Source: Ilyonectria destructans
Taxonomy: Eukaryota > Ascomycota > Sordariomycetes > Hypocreales > Nectriaceae
Direction: 5' to 3'
Assembly (NCBI GenBank): GCA_020740775.1
Contig: JAHEWK010000026.1
Coordinates: 124,001-188,000 of the forward strand
DNA: 64,000 bases
How positions within the stretch are numbered: the stretch's first letter is position 1; each line of letters starts with the position of its first letter. The translations under genes and the position numbers were made by a program. Shown here piece after piece: positions 11,684 through 23,983 of this stretch. The notes beneath the pieces were generated by a model that made no database searches, had not been told where the DNA came from, and saw only the letters and a program-made list of their open reading frames with translations.

Positions 11684-11990
11684 TCACTTCTCTATTCTGT
11701 TCCAGATATCTTTCACGCCCCGTCTCCTTCTTGCGGCAGGATCATCTCGCAATTCTGCTGCGACCTGAGCTTCGATCCGATCATCTTCCGCTTTGCTCCA
11801 ATCAAGGTACGCCATCATCTCTTCTTTGTCCATTCTCTTATTCCCGACTGGGAAGTGCAGTGTTTTGACATCTGCTTGTAATCTAGGCACCATTCGTAGC
11901 TCTGCTTGTCGTACCGCAAAGGTAGCCCTTTCGCCTTACGATAAAGCTGATTCGCCTTAATACTGCCGAGAGGCTGTGCTGCATACTATA
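11684..11990 (-). pseudogene. relic of a MULE transposase C-terminus
   Basis: Two adjoining minus-strand frames match the last ~100 residues of the MULE transposase at 25344-28025. The first (about 11990-11810) reads NQLYRKAKGLPLRYDK..YEWCLDYKQM. The second (11893-11684) reads KEEMMAYLDWSKAED...RRRGVKDIW. A one-base frameshift lies between them. The rest of the element is gone. Confidence 0.65.
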
Positions 11991-12088
11991 CACTTCTTAC
12001 AGCAAGAAAGAAGTCTTCCATCAGACCATCAGAGGTATTCCTAGTTTGATGATGATAGAAACATGTGAGACTCTCTCTTGTTTGGGGC

Positions 12089-13872
12089 CTATACAAACGG
12101 CGGCATCCATGGATACGCTTGGATGATGCTGCGTAGCTTAGTGTCGTAACTCAGCAACCCGTCGGGATCGAGATCATCGTAATTCCACAACGTCTCTATC
12201 AGCTCCCCAACCATGTTCATGTGTTCTGTTTTGGACCTCTCCCGCGTTCGATGGATGATACTGAGTATGATCCGTCGTTGTTCATCTGTCCGCGTTTCAC
12301 CAGCAATGATGAACAACGGCCAAGGCAGATCGCATGTCTTCATTTGGGCAAGGATCTTCACCCCTTGTGTCACTAGATTTTGGTGAGTTGCCTCTGTTCC
12401 GCAATAACCCCTAACAGAACGGTTGATCCATAGTACTGTTGTGAGACAATGCAGCATCGTGACAGCGTGCATCCAAGACGTGGTTCCCGGTACTATGTCT
12501 GAATCTAGTGGTTCTAGGATCCTCATCCGAAGCTGACCCTCCAGTTCTAGAAGATATGTTTGCCACGACGGAGGCAATCCTTCTTCTCCCATGAGTGTGT
12601 CGAATATCTTTGAGATGGTGTCCAGGATGTTTGGGTCACAGCCTGTCACATGTGCTTCCTGCAAGAAAACGTACTCAGTGAATGAACTTGATAGGGCTTT
12701 GAGTCCACTTACAATACCCTTGCCAAGTCCGGAGCGCCTCCGAAATATAGTAGAGATCCTTTTACGGCAGAATGGTTTAGAGCCCTTTCTTGTCCAGTAC
12801 AATTGGCTGAATAGGAACATTGTCTCGTGATAGATAATCCAGTCAAATATGACCTCGTAACTTTGCGATAAAGCACTTCGTTCTGCCGAAGACTGGAGAA
12901 CGTGCTTGGCGCCGCAGAGGTATACTGTCCAAGCTATGGGAGATGACATATGAAGTGTCTATACCTCAATTAGTAACGGTTCGACCCCAGCGTCTCAGGA
13001 CAGAGGAGGCTAACTCACTTCATATAGGTAGAGAAGCATACTTGCAGCTAAGTTACTTATCACTACCGAGTCTGGGTTGTTTGGGCTCAATGATACCCTA
13101 GTCATGGCGATTGCTTTGCTTTTGAATGATATTGCCCTTGCCTCACCCGAAACATGCAAGGCCGAAATCGCCAGGAGGCCATTCAGCACTGCGACGGAAG
13201 ATGGCGACGAATCAGTGAGACCAATTTGCAGAAGTAAATGTGCCAAAGACCCCAGTGGGTTTAGCAAGAAGCATCCTGCATTTTGCATATCTAAAACTTT
13301 AGCATGGCTTGCACATTAGAGTACTTCAGATAACATACAATAATGAAGCAGACTGGTATCATCCTTGTCTACTAATGACAGAGAGATGGTTTTCGGTATC
13401 TGGTTTTGAAGTACTCTTTGTTGCATCATTTCTGCGCGAGAGTGATCAAGATGGTTAATGTAATGCAGCGAATAGGATCCTGTATTAAGGAGGGGATGCG
13501 GTGCTGACATATGCACACTACCTGAGGAGACGGCATTGTTCCAAGCAGCGACATGCCCTTGCTGCATGTTGATAAAGAATCTCGGGTGAGAAACATTAGG
13601 TTGTGATGCATTGCAGGAGCCAGGGGCTGAAAGAGCTCTTCTTCCGCCGCCATCTCTGGGCCAAGATAGACGAAGGCCGTAACCTTGACATTCTAGTCTC
13701 GCCCGTCCACAGTTTGCACATGTTGGAGCTCCGCGATCGCATCGGATCCGCCGATCTAAGTGTCAGTAAGCAGTCGTCCGAGATATGATTGTTCCTTGAT
13801 TTGTCGGTGAGACAGTATACCTCTGCAGGTCCCGCAAGATCTGCCTGTTTTGGGCTTGCGTAGCTCTTCCAT
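12089..13872 (-). CDS. Zn2Cys6 transcription factor, Fungal_trans_2 type (518 aa)
   Basis: Five exons: 13872-13821, 13755-13339, 13290-13019, 12958-12713 and 12658-12089. The introns are 65, 48, 60 and 54 nt and the splices give one continuous frame. The first intron splits the zinc cluster: CGTCR is in exon 1, and DRRIRCDRGAPTCANCGRA..EC is in exon 2, giving all six cysteines. A linker follows, then a Fungal_trans_2-like helical region (VAVLNGLLAISALHVSG, LLYLYETLHM, TVYLCGAKHVL). Such proteins bind CGG-type DNA sites and regulate nearby catabolic or metabolic genes. The NmrA-like gene lies divergently 1.5 kb away, with a solo LTR between them. The 54-nt intron 4 is a multiple of three, so retaining it would not shift the frame. 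The gene looks intact. Confidence 0.85.
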
Positions 13873-14002
13873 GCTGTAGCTGTAGCTGCTGATGCTGAGG
13901 CCAAGCCAGATGCTGGCATTAGGAATGATTATAATACAGTGTCAGGGTAAGGGCACGGAATGGAGTGGCGGAAAGCTTCTACGGGCACCCCGAAGTGGCC
14001 AT

Positions 14003-14385
14003 TGTTGAAATGAGGATGTTGAGCTTGATTGAAAGAGAAAAAGACTAGCGCTAACAGCGAAAGCTGTTAACAGATGACATCCACATCCCAGCCACAATGG
14101 ATCGGAACAGTCATTGATCCGTTAAACCATCTCAACCCATTCCCAGATCTACTGCCTGAGGCACCCAAATATGCATGTAATTAGCAGAATCTAGTAGTAC
14201 ATAAGTGTTGCAAGGCGATCTGAATGATTGGTCCGCGCAGACCCACTATAGGGGCTCCGCTCCAACGTACTAGACGGCGGCAGACCGCCATTTGCTCTGT
14301 GTTAGATTAACCGCTGAGCCAAAAGTATAAGGTACCCCAAATATTACTATAGTTAGCCAGTGTTAATCAGGTCCATAATCCAACA
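14003..14385 (-). repeat. solo copia-type LTR
   Basis: Read on the minus strand it begins TGTTGGATTATGGACC and ends CATCCTCATTTCAACA, 383 bp. Related fragments lie at 43718-43850 (same AGCGCTAGTC, CATCC.AGCCAC, GGATCGGA blocks) and more distantly at 47580-47700. No target duplication is visible (GCCAT versus CTCTG). Confidence 0.65.
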
Positions 14386-15355
14386 CTCTGTTAGAATTCA
14401 AGGCTCTTTCATACTATGATTTGTATGCGCTTATAGGGAAATCCGCGCAGCTCGTGACAATAAGGGACACCCTTGTCCCCCGGTAGCTAGGATCGGATCA
14501 GTTCAATAATAGCTCTTGCCCCCTGCCTTCTTGACTGTCACGCCCCATACTAAGCAGAAATTACTAATCCAAACTAGAGTTGCGCTTCCTTATTAGCCTA
14601 CTCCGTAGCCTCGCGAATAGTTGCTACCTTCTTGTAACCCACCTATCATATCTTATGCCGGGCCCGAAAAGTGGCCCGCAGCCCCCCTCCGCTCCTTAGT
14701 CTGCAAACAAGCTGATGGCAGTGCTCCAAGACCATCCTCGCGGATTCTTGCCAACGGAACGACGTGAGCCAACCATATTAATTCTAAGCCATACATACTG
14801 GGATCATTGGTTGAGGCTAAACCTGGCCGAATGACTCAATCTCGGACGGAAGAGAGCATATTTGCGTGACAAAATGTACTTTCGTATCCCTCAAGTCTGG
14901 TTTTGTTGGGACACAGAGGCTGTTCAATAACCTGGCCTTTTTATTAAGGTTCGTTCTCACAGGCGCCCGCTACATCCGGGTGCGGATGTAGCGGGCGCCG
15001 TTCTCATATTGCCGCTTAGTAAAGATATCCTGCTAGGTGATTGGCGCGGTGGTGTACGTCCTCGTTAAAGAGGGGTCTCCTTCGACATCCCACTAACCAA
15101 CAACCACTGCACCCGAAGGCGCATGAACTTGCCAACGTGGCCGATTGCGTTAACTTCGTCTAAGTCGGCGAAAACAGAACGAATATAAAGATCGATTGAT
15201 CCTGTGTTGTTTTCAAGTGGTTCACAAACTCATCGCACATTATCTCTTACAAAACTCAGAAGTCGTCAAAAAGTCAGCCTGAAACCCTCGCTCATCCTCC
15301 ATCATTCGACTATACCACTATCTTCTCTCCTCCAAACCTCTCACAGTCCAGCATC
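14386..15355. other. intergenic, 5' region of the NmrA-like gene
   Basis: No coding region seen. It contains a strong hairpin at 14962-14999 and a TATA-like TATAAAG at 15184, 166 bp before the ATG, followed by a pyrimidine-rich stretch typical of fungal core promoters. Confidence 0.5.
14962..14999. repeat. perfect 16-bp hairpin flanked by direct GTTCTCA copies
   Basis: GGCGCCCGCTACATCC at 14962-14977 is followed by 6 nt and then its exact complement at 14984-14999. GTTCTCA lies on both sides (about 14953 and 15000). It could be a tiny foldback insertion with a target duplication or an operator-like palindrome. Confidence 0.7.
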
Positions 15356-16425
15356 ATGGCCATCATCGCTGTTGCAGGAGGCACTGGCAACCTCGGCCGC
15401 ACTTTGGTCAAGGCTATCGTCGCTACTGGCAAGCACGAAGTCAAGATCCTTGGCAGAAAGGTATGTCTTGGAGGGAAAAACGATGTGTGATTCGTGATTA
15501 CAGACTAACCCCATCTCAAGGCCAACCCCGATCTCGAGAAGACACTTGGAGCCACTATCATCCCGGTTGACTACACTGAAATTGCGGCAACGACCAAGGC
15601 CCTCGAGGACAACAATGTTCACACGGTTGTCTCCGCCATGGCCATGCTCGTCTTTGGCGGCATCCCTCCCGAAGTAGAGCTCATCCGCGCCGCTGACGCC
15701 TCCAAGACCACCAAGAGATTCATCACCAGCGGCTGGGGCATCGCTCACACCGAAGAGTAAGTTTACCTACCCGTAATCAATCGTACTGACATAGCGAAAA
15801 GCCAAGCCAGCCAGCTTGTCTCCGTCCCCCACAAGCTCAATGCCGCAAAGGCTCTGAAGGAGACCAAGGATCTCGAGTACACTGTTGTCCACAACGGCAT
15901 GTTACTCGACTACTGGACCACCAAGCCTTCAGAAATGTCGTCCTTCAGTCTTGTCGTCGACGCGGCGCACAAGGTCGCGGCCATCCCAGGCGATGGAAAC
16001 ACGCCCGTCGCCTTCACTCACACCTCTGACGTCGCCGAGTACGTTACCGCCCTCCTGGATGCCGAGGAGTGGGACGCCGACTCGACCATTGTTGGCGACA
16101 AGGTGACCTGGAACGAATTTGTGAAGCTGGCTGAGGCCGCCCACGGTAAGTCGTTTATCACCTCGCAGTGTGGATCTCTGCTAACACCGTGTCAGGCGCC
16201 AAATTCGACGTGAGGTACGACAGCCTGGAGGACCTCAAGAACGGCAAGGTCACGGAGCTGCCGAGTCAGGTTGCCGCGTACCAATTTGTTCCGAAGGAGA
16301 TTTTCCAAGGATTTTGCATCACCTTTGGTCAGTGGTTCGCCTCTGGTGCTTTCGACCTGACTCCCTCGAAGGTCCTGCCTGGTCTCAAGCCCTTGACCGT
16401 CAAGGAGGCTCTGGAGTACAAGTGA
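15356..16425 (+). CDS. NmrA-like / isoflavone-reductase-type NAD(P)-binding protein (304 aa)
   Basis: Four exons: 15356-15460, 15521-15756, 15802-16145 and 16196-16425, with introns of 60, 45 and 50 nt. The protein starts MAIIAVAGGTGNLGRTLVKA, with the GxxGxxG dinucleotide-binding motif of the Rossmann fold, and keeps the family length. It lacks a signal peptide and should be cytosolic. NmrA-like members are either NAD(P)-dependent reductases of aromatic or isoflavonoid-like substrates or redox-sensing partners of GATA factors; the sequence alone does not decide. The ATG at 15356 lies in a CATCATGG context and begins directly with the first beta strand. No damage is visible. Confidence 0.88.
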
Positions 16426-18519
16426 TCCTGTAACGTGACTTTAATAGGTAGCTAATGATACGCACGTTTACATGGTTCACCTTGCTGTTGAAAAGAATTA
16501 AAGGTACACTATCATGTAGTCGATACAGTAGTGAACCGAACAGCAAAGACATGCATCACAGTTAAGTACGTCGAGGAGGAGAGACACAGTGTCATGATGT
16601 GTCCTTCCACCGACTCTTGAACACAGATTCAAACCGTGCCAAGTTTGGCACAAACATTCAAGAATAAATTTTAGCATTCAGTGCAAGATCCCATTGCCCA
16701 GCAAGAATATATTTGGGACGCTAGGTTTTGGGTGGTTGCATCGGTGTTGTCGTATCGCAATTATTAGGTTTTTGAGAATACAGAAACGTGGCGCATGATG
16801 CGGACTCCGGTCGAAACTAGTCAATGCGGTAGTCTTTGTTGCAAATAGCCTTGTTCGTAAGGAGACGATTATTGACCGACGGGCGCGGTTTACTGGCGGG
16901 TCGCGGCCTAACTCCATCGCCTTGCCCAGCGTCCTTCTCATGACTTTCTGCACTAAGAACTGTTCTTACCCTCTTTCTCGTTATGAAAAGCCGCAGAAGA
17001 CATCAAGGTTGCATTGATGCACACTCGTTGAGGGCATCCGGTGTCTCCATCGAATCTCGAGCCTCGTTGTTGGAGAATCGCGCATGACGAAACGACGTCA
17101 TCCCTCCCACACATTCGCCGATGTATATAGAGTTACAATATGAAACGGGTTTTGGCCACAGATAGCGTCGGATTGTCCTCATTATCACAAATGATCGATG
17201 CCCGAATTAGATGAGGCAAGAAGCTTCGGCAAAGTCAACTTTGACTTTTGGGTCGCCTAGTCACATATCTCCTGGGCGATCTTCATTAGCGAAAATGGTC
17301 ACTTCTGGTATAGCGTAGCCGAGGAGCGTAAACTGTAAGCTGGGCTATATGCATGTGGAATCTTTCAACGCTGTGTTGGATTCGTATCTATGGCTATGGA
17401 GTCAGCTCTCCCTCCTTCGCTGGCTACTTCCGGAATTAGACCAGTGGGATATAAGACACCATGCGTTAAGTATCCCCTGTAGACGTTGTGTTACTGCCAC
17501 ATCATCAAACGGGTTAGGTCTTCCGGCTCTGTCGTCTAGGGTGGTATAATCTGTAACAGCATTGTACCGGCATCGAATCGGGAGACACTCTTCTCGCCGC
17601 CGCAGAAGGGCTTAATGTCACCTGATGGCTCCATTCCGAGTCTGCCTCATCGCCTCAGAGTTCTCTCCCATGTGCTGTCTTGCAGATCAACAATTGCAAG
17701 AACAGCTATCATTTTTGGTAGAGTATTTGTTTGTTAGACGTAACAATGCCGAGCACAAGCACCCCATTCAGAGAGTTAAAGTGGAGAATCATGGGAGACA
17801 GGACTCGCTACACGGGGGACTTTTAATTGTTACTGTGTCTGTGACTTCTATTTGAAACTGGAATGATTGAAAAGACATGGCGACCACCGGTGAAGATGAG
17901 TTGACAGTGAAGAAGCCATGGAAAGAAGATGCAGAACAAAATATTTGATGGTTGGCCGAGGTTCGGCTGCAATGACACTTCCAGGTCTTCACGCCGAAGA
18001 GTGAAATGGTTCCAACATTGTGACAATCGTAATCTTAAATTACTATCAAGTAGCCATGGCCCAAGTTCAATTCCGTTTTCGGGGTTGTTGATTTGTCGCA
18101 CTTGTCTAGCATCACTTCTCCCACGTGTGCACACCGGTCACGTAAGGTTGTGTGGGGTTGCTTGTCATCGACAAGGCGCAGGATGTAAGGATTCTCTTAC
18201 AGTCGGTGCTTAGTGTCGTTGCTAGTTCCAATTGAATGCGTAATAGATTGTGCGTGATACGTGGATGCCTCACTAGTGTCGGCAGATTCCTTATGATCTC
18301 AATCGACCTCCCGGTTTGACCCCGGTGGTCTCGGCCCGGTGTGCCATGTATCTGCCATGCCCTGGCGATTGTCTCGCAAGACTCACCACGTAGCCGACGG
18401 AAAGCGGCCAACTAGAGACTATTTAAGCAAGTTCCCCTGTCAGGCAACATTTCATCTCATCCACTAGAACACAAGCGACGAAATTTGGACCACTCAAGAT
18501 CTCAACTCTTTCACCAACC
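16426..18519. other. 2.1-kb intergenic region, no gene supported
   Basis: Only short unrelated frames. I see no family resemblance, RNA gene or clear repeat. Confidence 0.45.
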
Positions 18520-19278
18520 ATGTACATCCGAGCCGTCCATGCCGAGGCAGATCTCCGAGTCCTCAGGAGGCTGATCCATGACAACCCATTGGGAATGTTG
18601 ACTACTGGCATTCGGTCGGAAAAGTTCCCATTCCTTCAGACCAGTCATATCCCATTCGTCCTAGACGTCGAAGATGAGTCTAGTGAGACCGAACTTGGCT
18701 GCTTGCGAGGTCACCTTGTAAGGCAGAACCCGCAGAGCAAGGCCATGATCGAATACCTTGAGTCAAAGCCCGAACTCAACGCCGTCCTCGAAGATGAAGT
18801 TCTTGTACTCTTCAACCAAGCCGCACATCACTACGTCACACCAAAGTTCTACACCGAGACAAAGCCCACTTCCGGAAAGGTGGTTCCTACCTGGAATTAC
18901 GCAGCAGCTCAAGCATATGGCAAAGCTCGGGTCTTCTTCAAAGCTTCCTCAGAGGAAACATCAGCATTCCTTATAAGTCAGATGGCCGACTTGACTCACC
19001 ACAATGAAACGACGACCATGGGGTACACCGGAGGGAATCGACCGACACCATGGAAGGTTACAGATGCGCCGAATAAATACATCGAACTGCTTAAGAAGGC
19101 CATCATTGGGATTGAAATCAAGATTACGAGACTAGAGGGAAAATTCAAGATGAGCCAGGAGATGAGCAAGGGAGATCGGGATGGTGTAGCCGAAGGCTTC
19201 GCGCGCCTCGAGTCAGATGCGGCGAAGGAGGTGTCGCAGATGGTCAAAGTCCGTAGCGATGAGAAGTCTAGATCATAG
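18520..19278 (+). CDS. PaiB-like FMN-binding split-barrel protein (252 aa)
   Basis: A single exon. The family pattern is visible: an N-terminal helix and strand (MYIRAVHAEADLRVLRRLI), the LQTSHIPFVLD strand, GHLVRQNP, and the WNYAAAQAYGKARVF block, then a C-terminal KITRLEGKFKMSQ motif (KxSQ in PaiB proteins). Bacillus PaiB is described as a negative regulator; fungal homologues are usually annotated as FMN-binding or transcriptional-regulator-like proteins, and their role is unclear. At 252 residues it is slightly longer than bacterial PaiB, with a charged tail. The gene is intact and has no close neighbour on the same strand. Confidence 0.85.
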   Translation: MYIRAVHAEADLRVLRRLIHDNPLGMLTTGIRSEKFPFLQTSHIPFVLDVEDESSETELGCLRGHLVRQNPQSKAMIEYLESKPELNAVLEDEVLVLFNQAAHHYVTPKFYTETKPTSGKVVPTWNYAAAQAYGKARVFFKASSEETSAFLISQMADLTHHNETTTMGYTGGNRPTPWKVTDAPNKYIELLKKAIIGIEIKITRLEGKFKMSQEMSKGDRDGVAEGFARLESDAAKEVSQMVKVRSDEKSRS

Positions 19279-20027
19279 TTCGACTCATGTCGCTGGAGCA
19301 ATTGAGTGTCTCTCAACAACTAGAGATGAATACGATGCAGTTTTTTTTATATCCAAAGAGAGAGACATGGGACCATGGTTAATGTGATTAAAGAAATTGA
19401 TGAGTCAAGTTTCCTCCTCCCGGCATGCGACCTCTGATGCGTGATACTAGGCTCACTTTCAATGGCAGTGGAGATGAGATCTCCGTGGGCTCTAAGGGCC
19501 AGCACCCAAAGTCGGAGTACCAGAGTCAGACTAACATGCTCCGTTGATCCCAAAATGCTACCTCGGCATGGCGTGATGCCGGGTCTAGAATTGCACTATG
19601 ACAAATCTGGTATGCGCCAGCGAGCTGTGGTAATGGCCGCCGAGAGGCCTACATCTCACTTGGAGTTCCACTCAAACCCAGGAGAGTCATGACGCTGAGC
19701 TTTGCTGCCGAGACAATCAAAAGATTAACTTATCTGTTCTAAGTCGGGGAGAGTTCCGTATCTCCCTGGAGCGCAGGAAAGTTACGTAATGGTTGTTGCT
19801 TTTTTTAACTATGGCAAAAGGGAATGTATGCTCGGTTACAAAGCCCCCCTATGGATGAGGAATCATTATTGCTGCGTTTGTTGTCGAGTTAACTCCACCA
19901 TTGTTAGTTATATCCACCTGATCACTGGCTGAGATGAAGTGTATAAAGATGTATTCACTCAGACCCTTAGATATTATCACCAACGAAAATCTCTTGAAGG
20001 GTATCGACCGAAAGACTACCATCTATT
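19279..20027. other. intergenic, no gene seen
   Basis: No supported frame. It is the 3' region of the PaiB-like gene and the promoter of the MFS gene. Confidence 0.45.
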
Positions 20028-21529
20028 ATGGAATCTATTCAGATGGACGAAAAATCTGCAACTACGTTGGTGCCGGAAGATATGAACCCAAACCCGAAGC
20101 CACAAGCAGAATCGCCACCTCCTGACGCTGGGAATGAAGAGGAATCGTTTGATGAGCACGATGGTGGCTACGGTTGGGTTTGCGTTGTTGCCCAGCTACT
20201 CATCACCGCAAACACGTGGGGTGTCAATGGCGTAAGTTGACTCTGCCCGCCAGGAATCGCATGAACTATTGTGACTCAACTGTGAATAGTCCTTCGGTGT
20301 CTACCTTGACCACTACCTTTCAATTAATGCTTTCCAAGGGACGTCGCAAGTGGCATATGCCTTCGTCGGCGGGCTGTTAATATCTCAGATGACGCTGGTG
20401 GCGCCGCTCGTCACACACGCAACGAAACGGTTCGGACTCAAACCTACCTTGGTATTTGGCCTTGTACTTGAAATAGGAGCCTTGATTGCAGCGAGTTATG
20501 CGACAGAACTGTGGCATCTGTGTCTCACCTAGGGTTTCCTCTTCGGTTGGGGCTCCAGCTTTCTGTATGTTGGCACTTATGGGATCATCCCCCAGTGGTT
20601 TAATCGAAGAATCGGTGTCGCCACCGGTATTGCATCGGCTGGCAGCGGCCTCGGAGGGCTAATCTATAGCCTGGGAAGTCAAGCTATGATATCTAGGCTC
20701 GGACTCTCTTGGTCCTTCCGCATCACGGCAATTTGCACAGGTGTTGCTCATGTTATCTGCACGATCCTGATACGGGATAGAAACAAACATGTGAAGCCAC
20801 AGCAGCACTACTTCGACGCCAGCCTCTTGAAAAGTATGGATTTTCTCCTAATTCTTTTCTGGACCCTATTCAGTGTAACCGGTTATACCATCGTACTCTT
20901 TTCTCTCCTAAATAATGCCATCGAAATTGGCGCAATGTTTCACCAAGCCTCGATTGTTGGAGCCATGGTCAATCTGGGAATGGCAATAGGCCGACCGCTT
21001 GTTGGATACTTCAGCGATCACGTCGGAAAGGTCAACATGAGTCTTATCGGAACTATTCTCGCAAGCTTCTTTTGCCTTGCTCTTTGGATATCTGCAAACA
21101 ATTTGTCCACTCTGTTTGCATTTGCCATCCTTGGGGGTATGGTTCTTGGCACATTTTGGGCGGTAAGTGGATATACTTTCGCAAAAATGCATCATCAGCG
21201 GCTAACAAGCGTGTAAACAGACCATGGGCTCCGTGCTGGTTGCCACCTTTGGCATTAAACGACTGCCCTCTACTCTCTCTGTCGCTTGGACGCTGATATC
21301 TTTTCCCACAGCATGTAAGTTTTCCAGGCGAAAGTGTTAATGATTGCTACTAAAAAGCTGATATCAACATATAACAGTTGCGGAAGCCATTGCCTTAGGG
21401 TTGCGAAGACCACATGCCCCAGTCTACTACAATGTGCAAATATTCGCGGGGTTTATGTTCTTTGGTGGTTTTGTTTGCTTAGCACTACTATGTTTTTTGC
21501 CACACTTTCGACGTGAAGCCACACAATAA
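20028..21529 (+). pseudogene. monocarboxylate-type MFS transporter with one premature stop
   Basis: Exons 20028-20231, 20290-21162, 21221-21314 and 21378-21529; introns of 58, 58 and 63 nt all have GT...AG ends. The translation begins with an acidic cytosolic tail, then DGGYGWVCVVAQLL (the MCT signature), about twelve hydrophobic segments and a short C-terminus. One TAG at 20530-20532 interrupts it after transmembrane segment 4, where relatives have Gln (LTQGFLFGWG). CAG to TAG explains it. Everything downstream is open and well conserved, so the loss looks recent. Relatives move monocarboxylates, riboflavin or siderophore-like compounds; the substrate is unknown. Readthrough or a sequencing error are alternatives. 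Confidence 0.85.
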
Positions 21530-21939
21530 AGAACACTCTAGATTGATGGTTTGTATTAAAGCACATCGCGACTTTCCCCGAGGCTATGGCTCTGTAGGGT
21601 TGTGAGAAGTGGGCAACCGCTAAGGCGATGATGCTCTTCCAATCTCGTTCAATAGGTATTGGGAGATCAAAATACAAATTGCTTAACTACTGAACTTGAC
21701 ATTAAGATTCTGAAATTTTGCTATCTTTAATCTCTGAGCCAACTTCTGTGTTGATAACGTTGTGAAATCTTGGTCCCGAGATAAAAGTTCTCCATGCCGT
21801 GTTTCACCCTTCACCTTCTCAATAAGATCCTCCCATCTACATCATTTCTTTCTTCATTATTACGGGGTTATCCGTGATAATAAGGTTGATAAATGATTTA
21901 TTCTAAACTTCGTAAGGCGCGCGCAATGGCTGGGCTTAA

Positions 21940-23060
21940 TTAATTAGATCCCCCAGTCCTATCAGTCACTTGTATTCTGTCTCTAACCCGCAGGACAGTT
22001 CCGATTGGGGCAACGCAGGCATACTGCCCAAATACAGGCTTATCTGTTGAATCGGTTAGCAGGCAGGATAGAGAGGTACTATTGGCTCATACGTGGAAAT
22101 GCACTATTGACACGACGATCCTGTGCAAGTAGACTATATAGCTGACGGGCTCTAGGCGCGGTCTTTCCTGTAACCAAGTCCACGTTCAAGCTTAAACACC
22201 GGGGTGTCTTAAAAATGCAACGGATGATGGCTTTCTTTGCTTCATGGCTACCAGAGCATACGGTCAGCTGTTTCCAGAAGTCCTCTTCAAAAGGTTGCAT
22301 GTCTGGTCCTCCATCAATGTGAATGTTTGGACGGAATCGAAGAATGACGTCCTCAGCTTGATCGCACATGGGCAATCTTGAGCGTGCTTCAACCTCGGAG
22401 GCCACTGATGTGACTAGAAAAGGGGCAGCATCGGCGAAGCGAAGCCCCTGACTCCGGGGTCTGTCGTCTGATCGAGCAACCAAAGGCCCCAATCGATTCT
22501 GAATGAAGGCGGCACCTGGAATCTCACGTCTGCCTTCTCCACCGATGAATAGCAGCCTAACTGGCATGGCTAGGTGTCCGCTGAAGAATTCGGCAGATAT
22601 GTCTCCCATGTCGATTCCCACAGCGCATGTACCCCAAATGTTCAATTCGAAGGTTTTGGAATCGCGATATGATAATGGCGAAGGAGTAAGAGGAATGGTA
22701 ATTGACGATGCTGGTTGGGCCAGAGTGTAACGGATGGTGAGCTGTGACTAGTTACTGTCAATGGATGGCTGGAACAGGGAGAGAGCAGGCAAGGTTTTGA
22801 TTGTGAGGTGTTGTGAAAATCGGCTCGAACGCTCTGTTGGTAAGGCTTTGATGAGAATGTATTGGCGATCGAATCGAAACCCTTCACTTGTCACCTCTGC
22901 AAAGGTCACCTCGACCGGTAGGATCGACTTGATTGGATAAATGAACAACTGTGGAGAGAGGGACTTGTTAGCGAATATTCTCAATGCGTACCGACGGAGC
23001 GATCGCTAATATCGCTGGAAGTTACTTAAACGAGACACAACCTACACGCTGAATGTGCAT
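21940..23060 (-). CDS. MOSC-domain protein (mARC/YcbX-like, 309 aa)
   Basis: Four exons: 23060-23046 (only five codons), 22948-22756, 22710-22093 and 22043-21940; introns are 97, 45 and 49 nt. The start MHIQR joins LFIYPIKSILPVEV, the MOSC N-terminal beta-barrel signature. FRFDRQYIL and DVILRFRPNIHIDG follow, then CIFKTPRC..LNVD..TG with the Cys that binds the molybdenum cofactor in the family. The end is HKPVFGQYACVAPIGTVLRV. Such proteins reduce N-hydroxylated compounds or mobilise sulfur with Mo cofactor. The last exon is needed to complete the domain. It is transcribed away from the split Zn2Cys6 gene, about 0.9 kb from that gene's start. Confidence 0.82.
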
Positions 23061-23983
23061 ATCAACCAAGGTCTCAACGTTCGAATGAAAACTTGAGCCA
23101 CGAGGTGAAGATCCGACGGTAGAGGTAGCCTGTGGCCTAATCTTTGGCAAGTCTCATAATTCCTGCCCCTCCGCAGAAGAACATACAGGCGCCTACTGGA
23201 CTTGCGACAGCGTCTGGTGCTTATATACACTATTGAGCAATGAGCTTGGGTATGCAGCAGTTGGGATAGCTGGGAAATGCCAAGGGGTATGGTGAGCTGA
23301 ATGTCAGTGGAAGAGCAGATTTTCTTCGGGAAGCCCGGTAGCGCCTTGTAGCATTGCGGGTCGGCAAGACACGACGCCATAAGGAGAAGCCGTTGTACGC
23401 AGTCGGCATGACGAAAGAGGCTGTCACGATTCGTGACTCACGTCACTGGTTACTAGTCCAGACTCGGTAATCCCGAGCGAGGTGCATAGTTCCACTGTCG
23501 GCCCCAGGCAAGGTGCGTAGTTTCACCCTCATGCTAGGCTTAATTCTGAAGTTCCTGGCGAGACCAAGCCGTTCCGACTCGGAGACCTTGGACTTGAACC
23601 TTTTTTTCCAATATTGGTGGGGATGGATCCAGAATCTGATGATTGATCTAGGATGCCTCCAACCCCCTCTTTTCTCCAGAACAGTTTTCTAGTCATCTGA
23701 CAAAGACTAGGATATCGGTGGATCACAGGCGTATGCATCTAGGCCTTATGTCGCTACGCGAGGGGTCAATCCATCATCTAATCTAGTCGAGAACGCCGAT
23801 GACACAACATCCATATCACGTGCCACCGGAAGAGGGTCGAAGAGCAAGTGAGTCGCGAAGACCTACCGCGTACAGCCTCTCTTTCGCTCGCCTATGCCTG
23901 TGACGGTGACAGCGGAGGCGTTGTGGTCTGTCAAGATCAATCCCGATTCACTTTCTGCCCCACACTTGTTCATTTTGAGAGTG
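23061..23983. other. intergenic, shared upstream region of MOSC and split Zn2Cys6 genes
   Basis: No supported coding frame. It is the divergent promoter region between two genes transcribed outward. Confidence 0.5.

Noticed and set aside
14003..14385. Full copia element around the solo LTR
   Set aside because: No gag-pol frames or primer-binding site adjoin it, and no second LTR in the right spacing.
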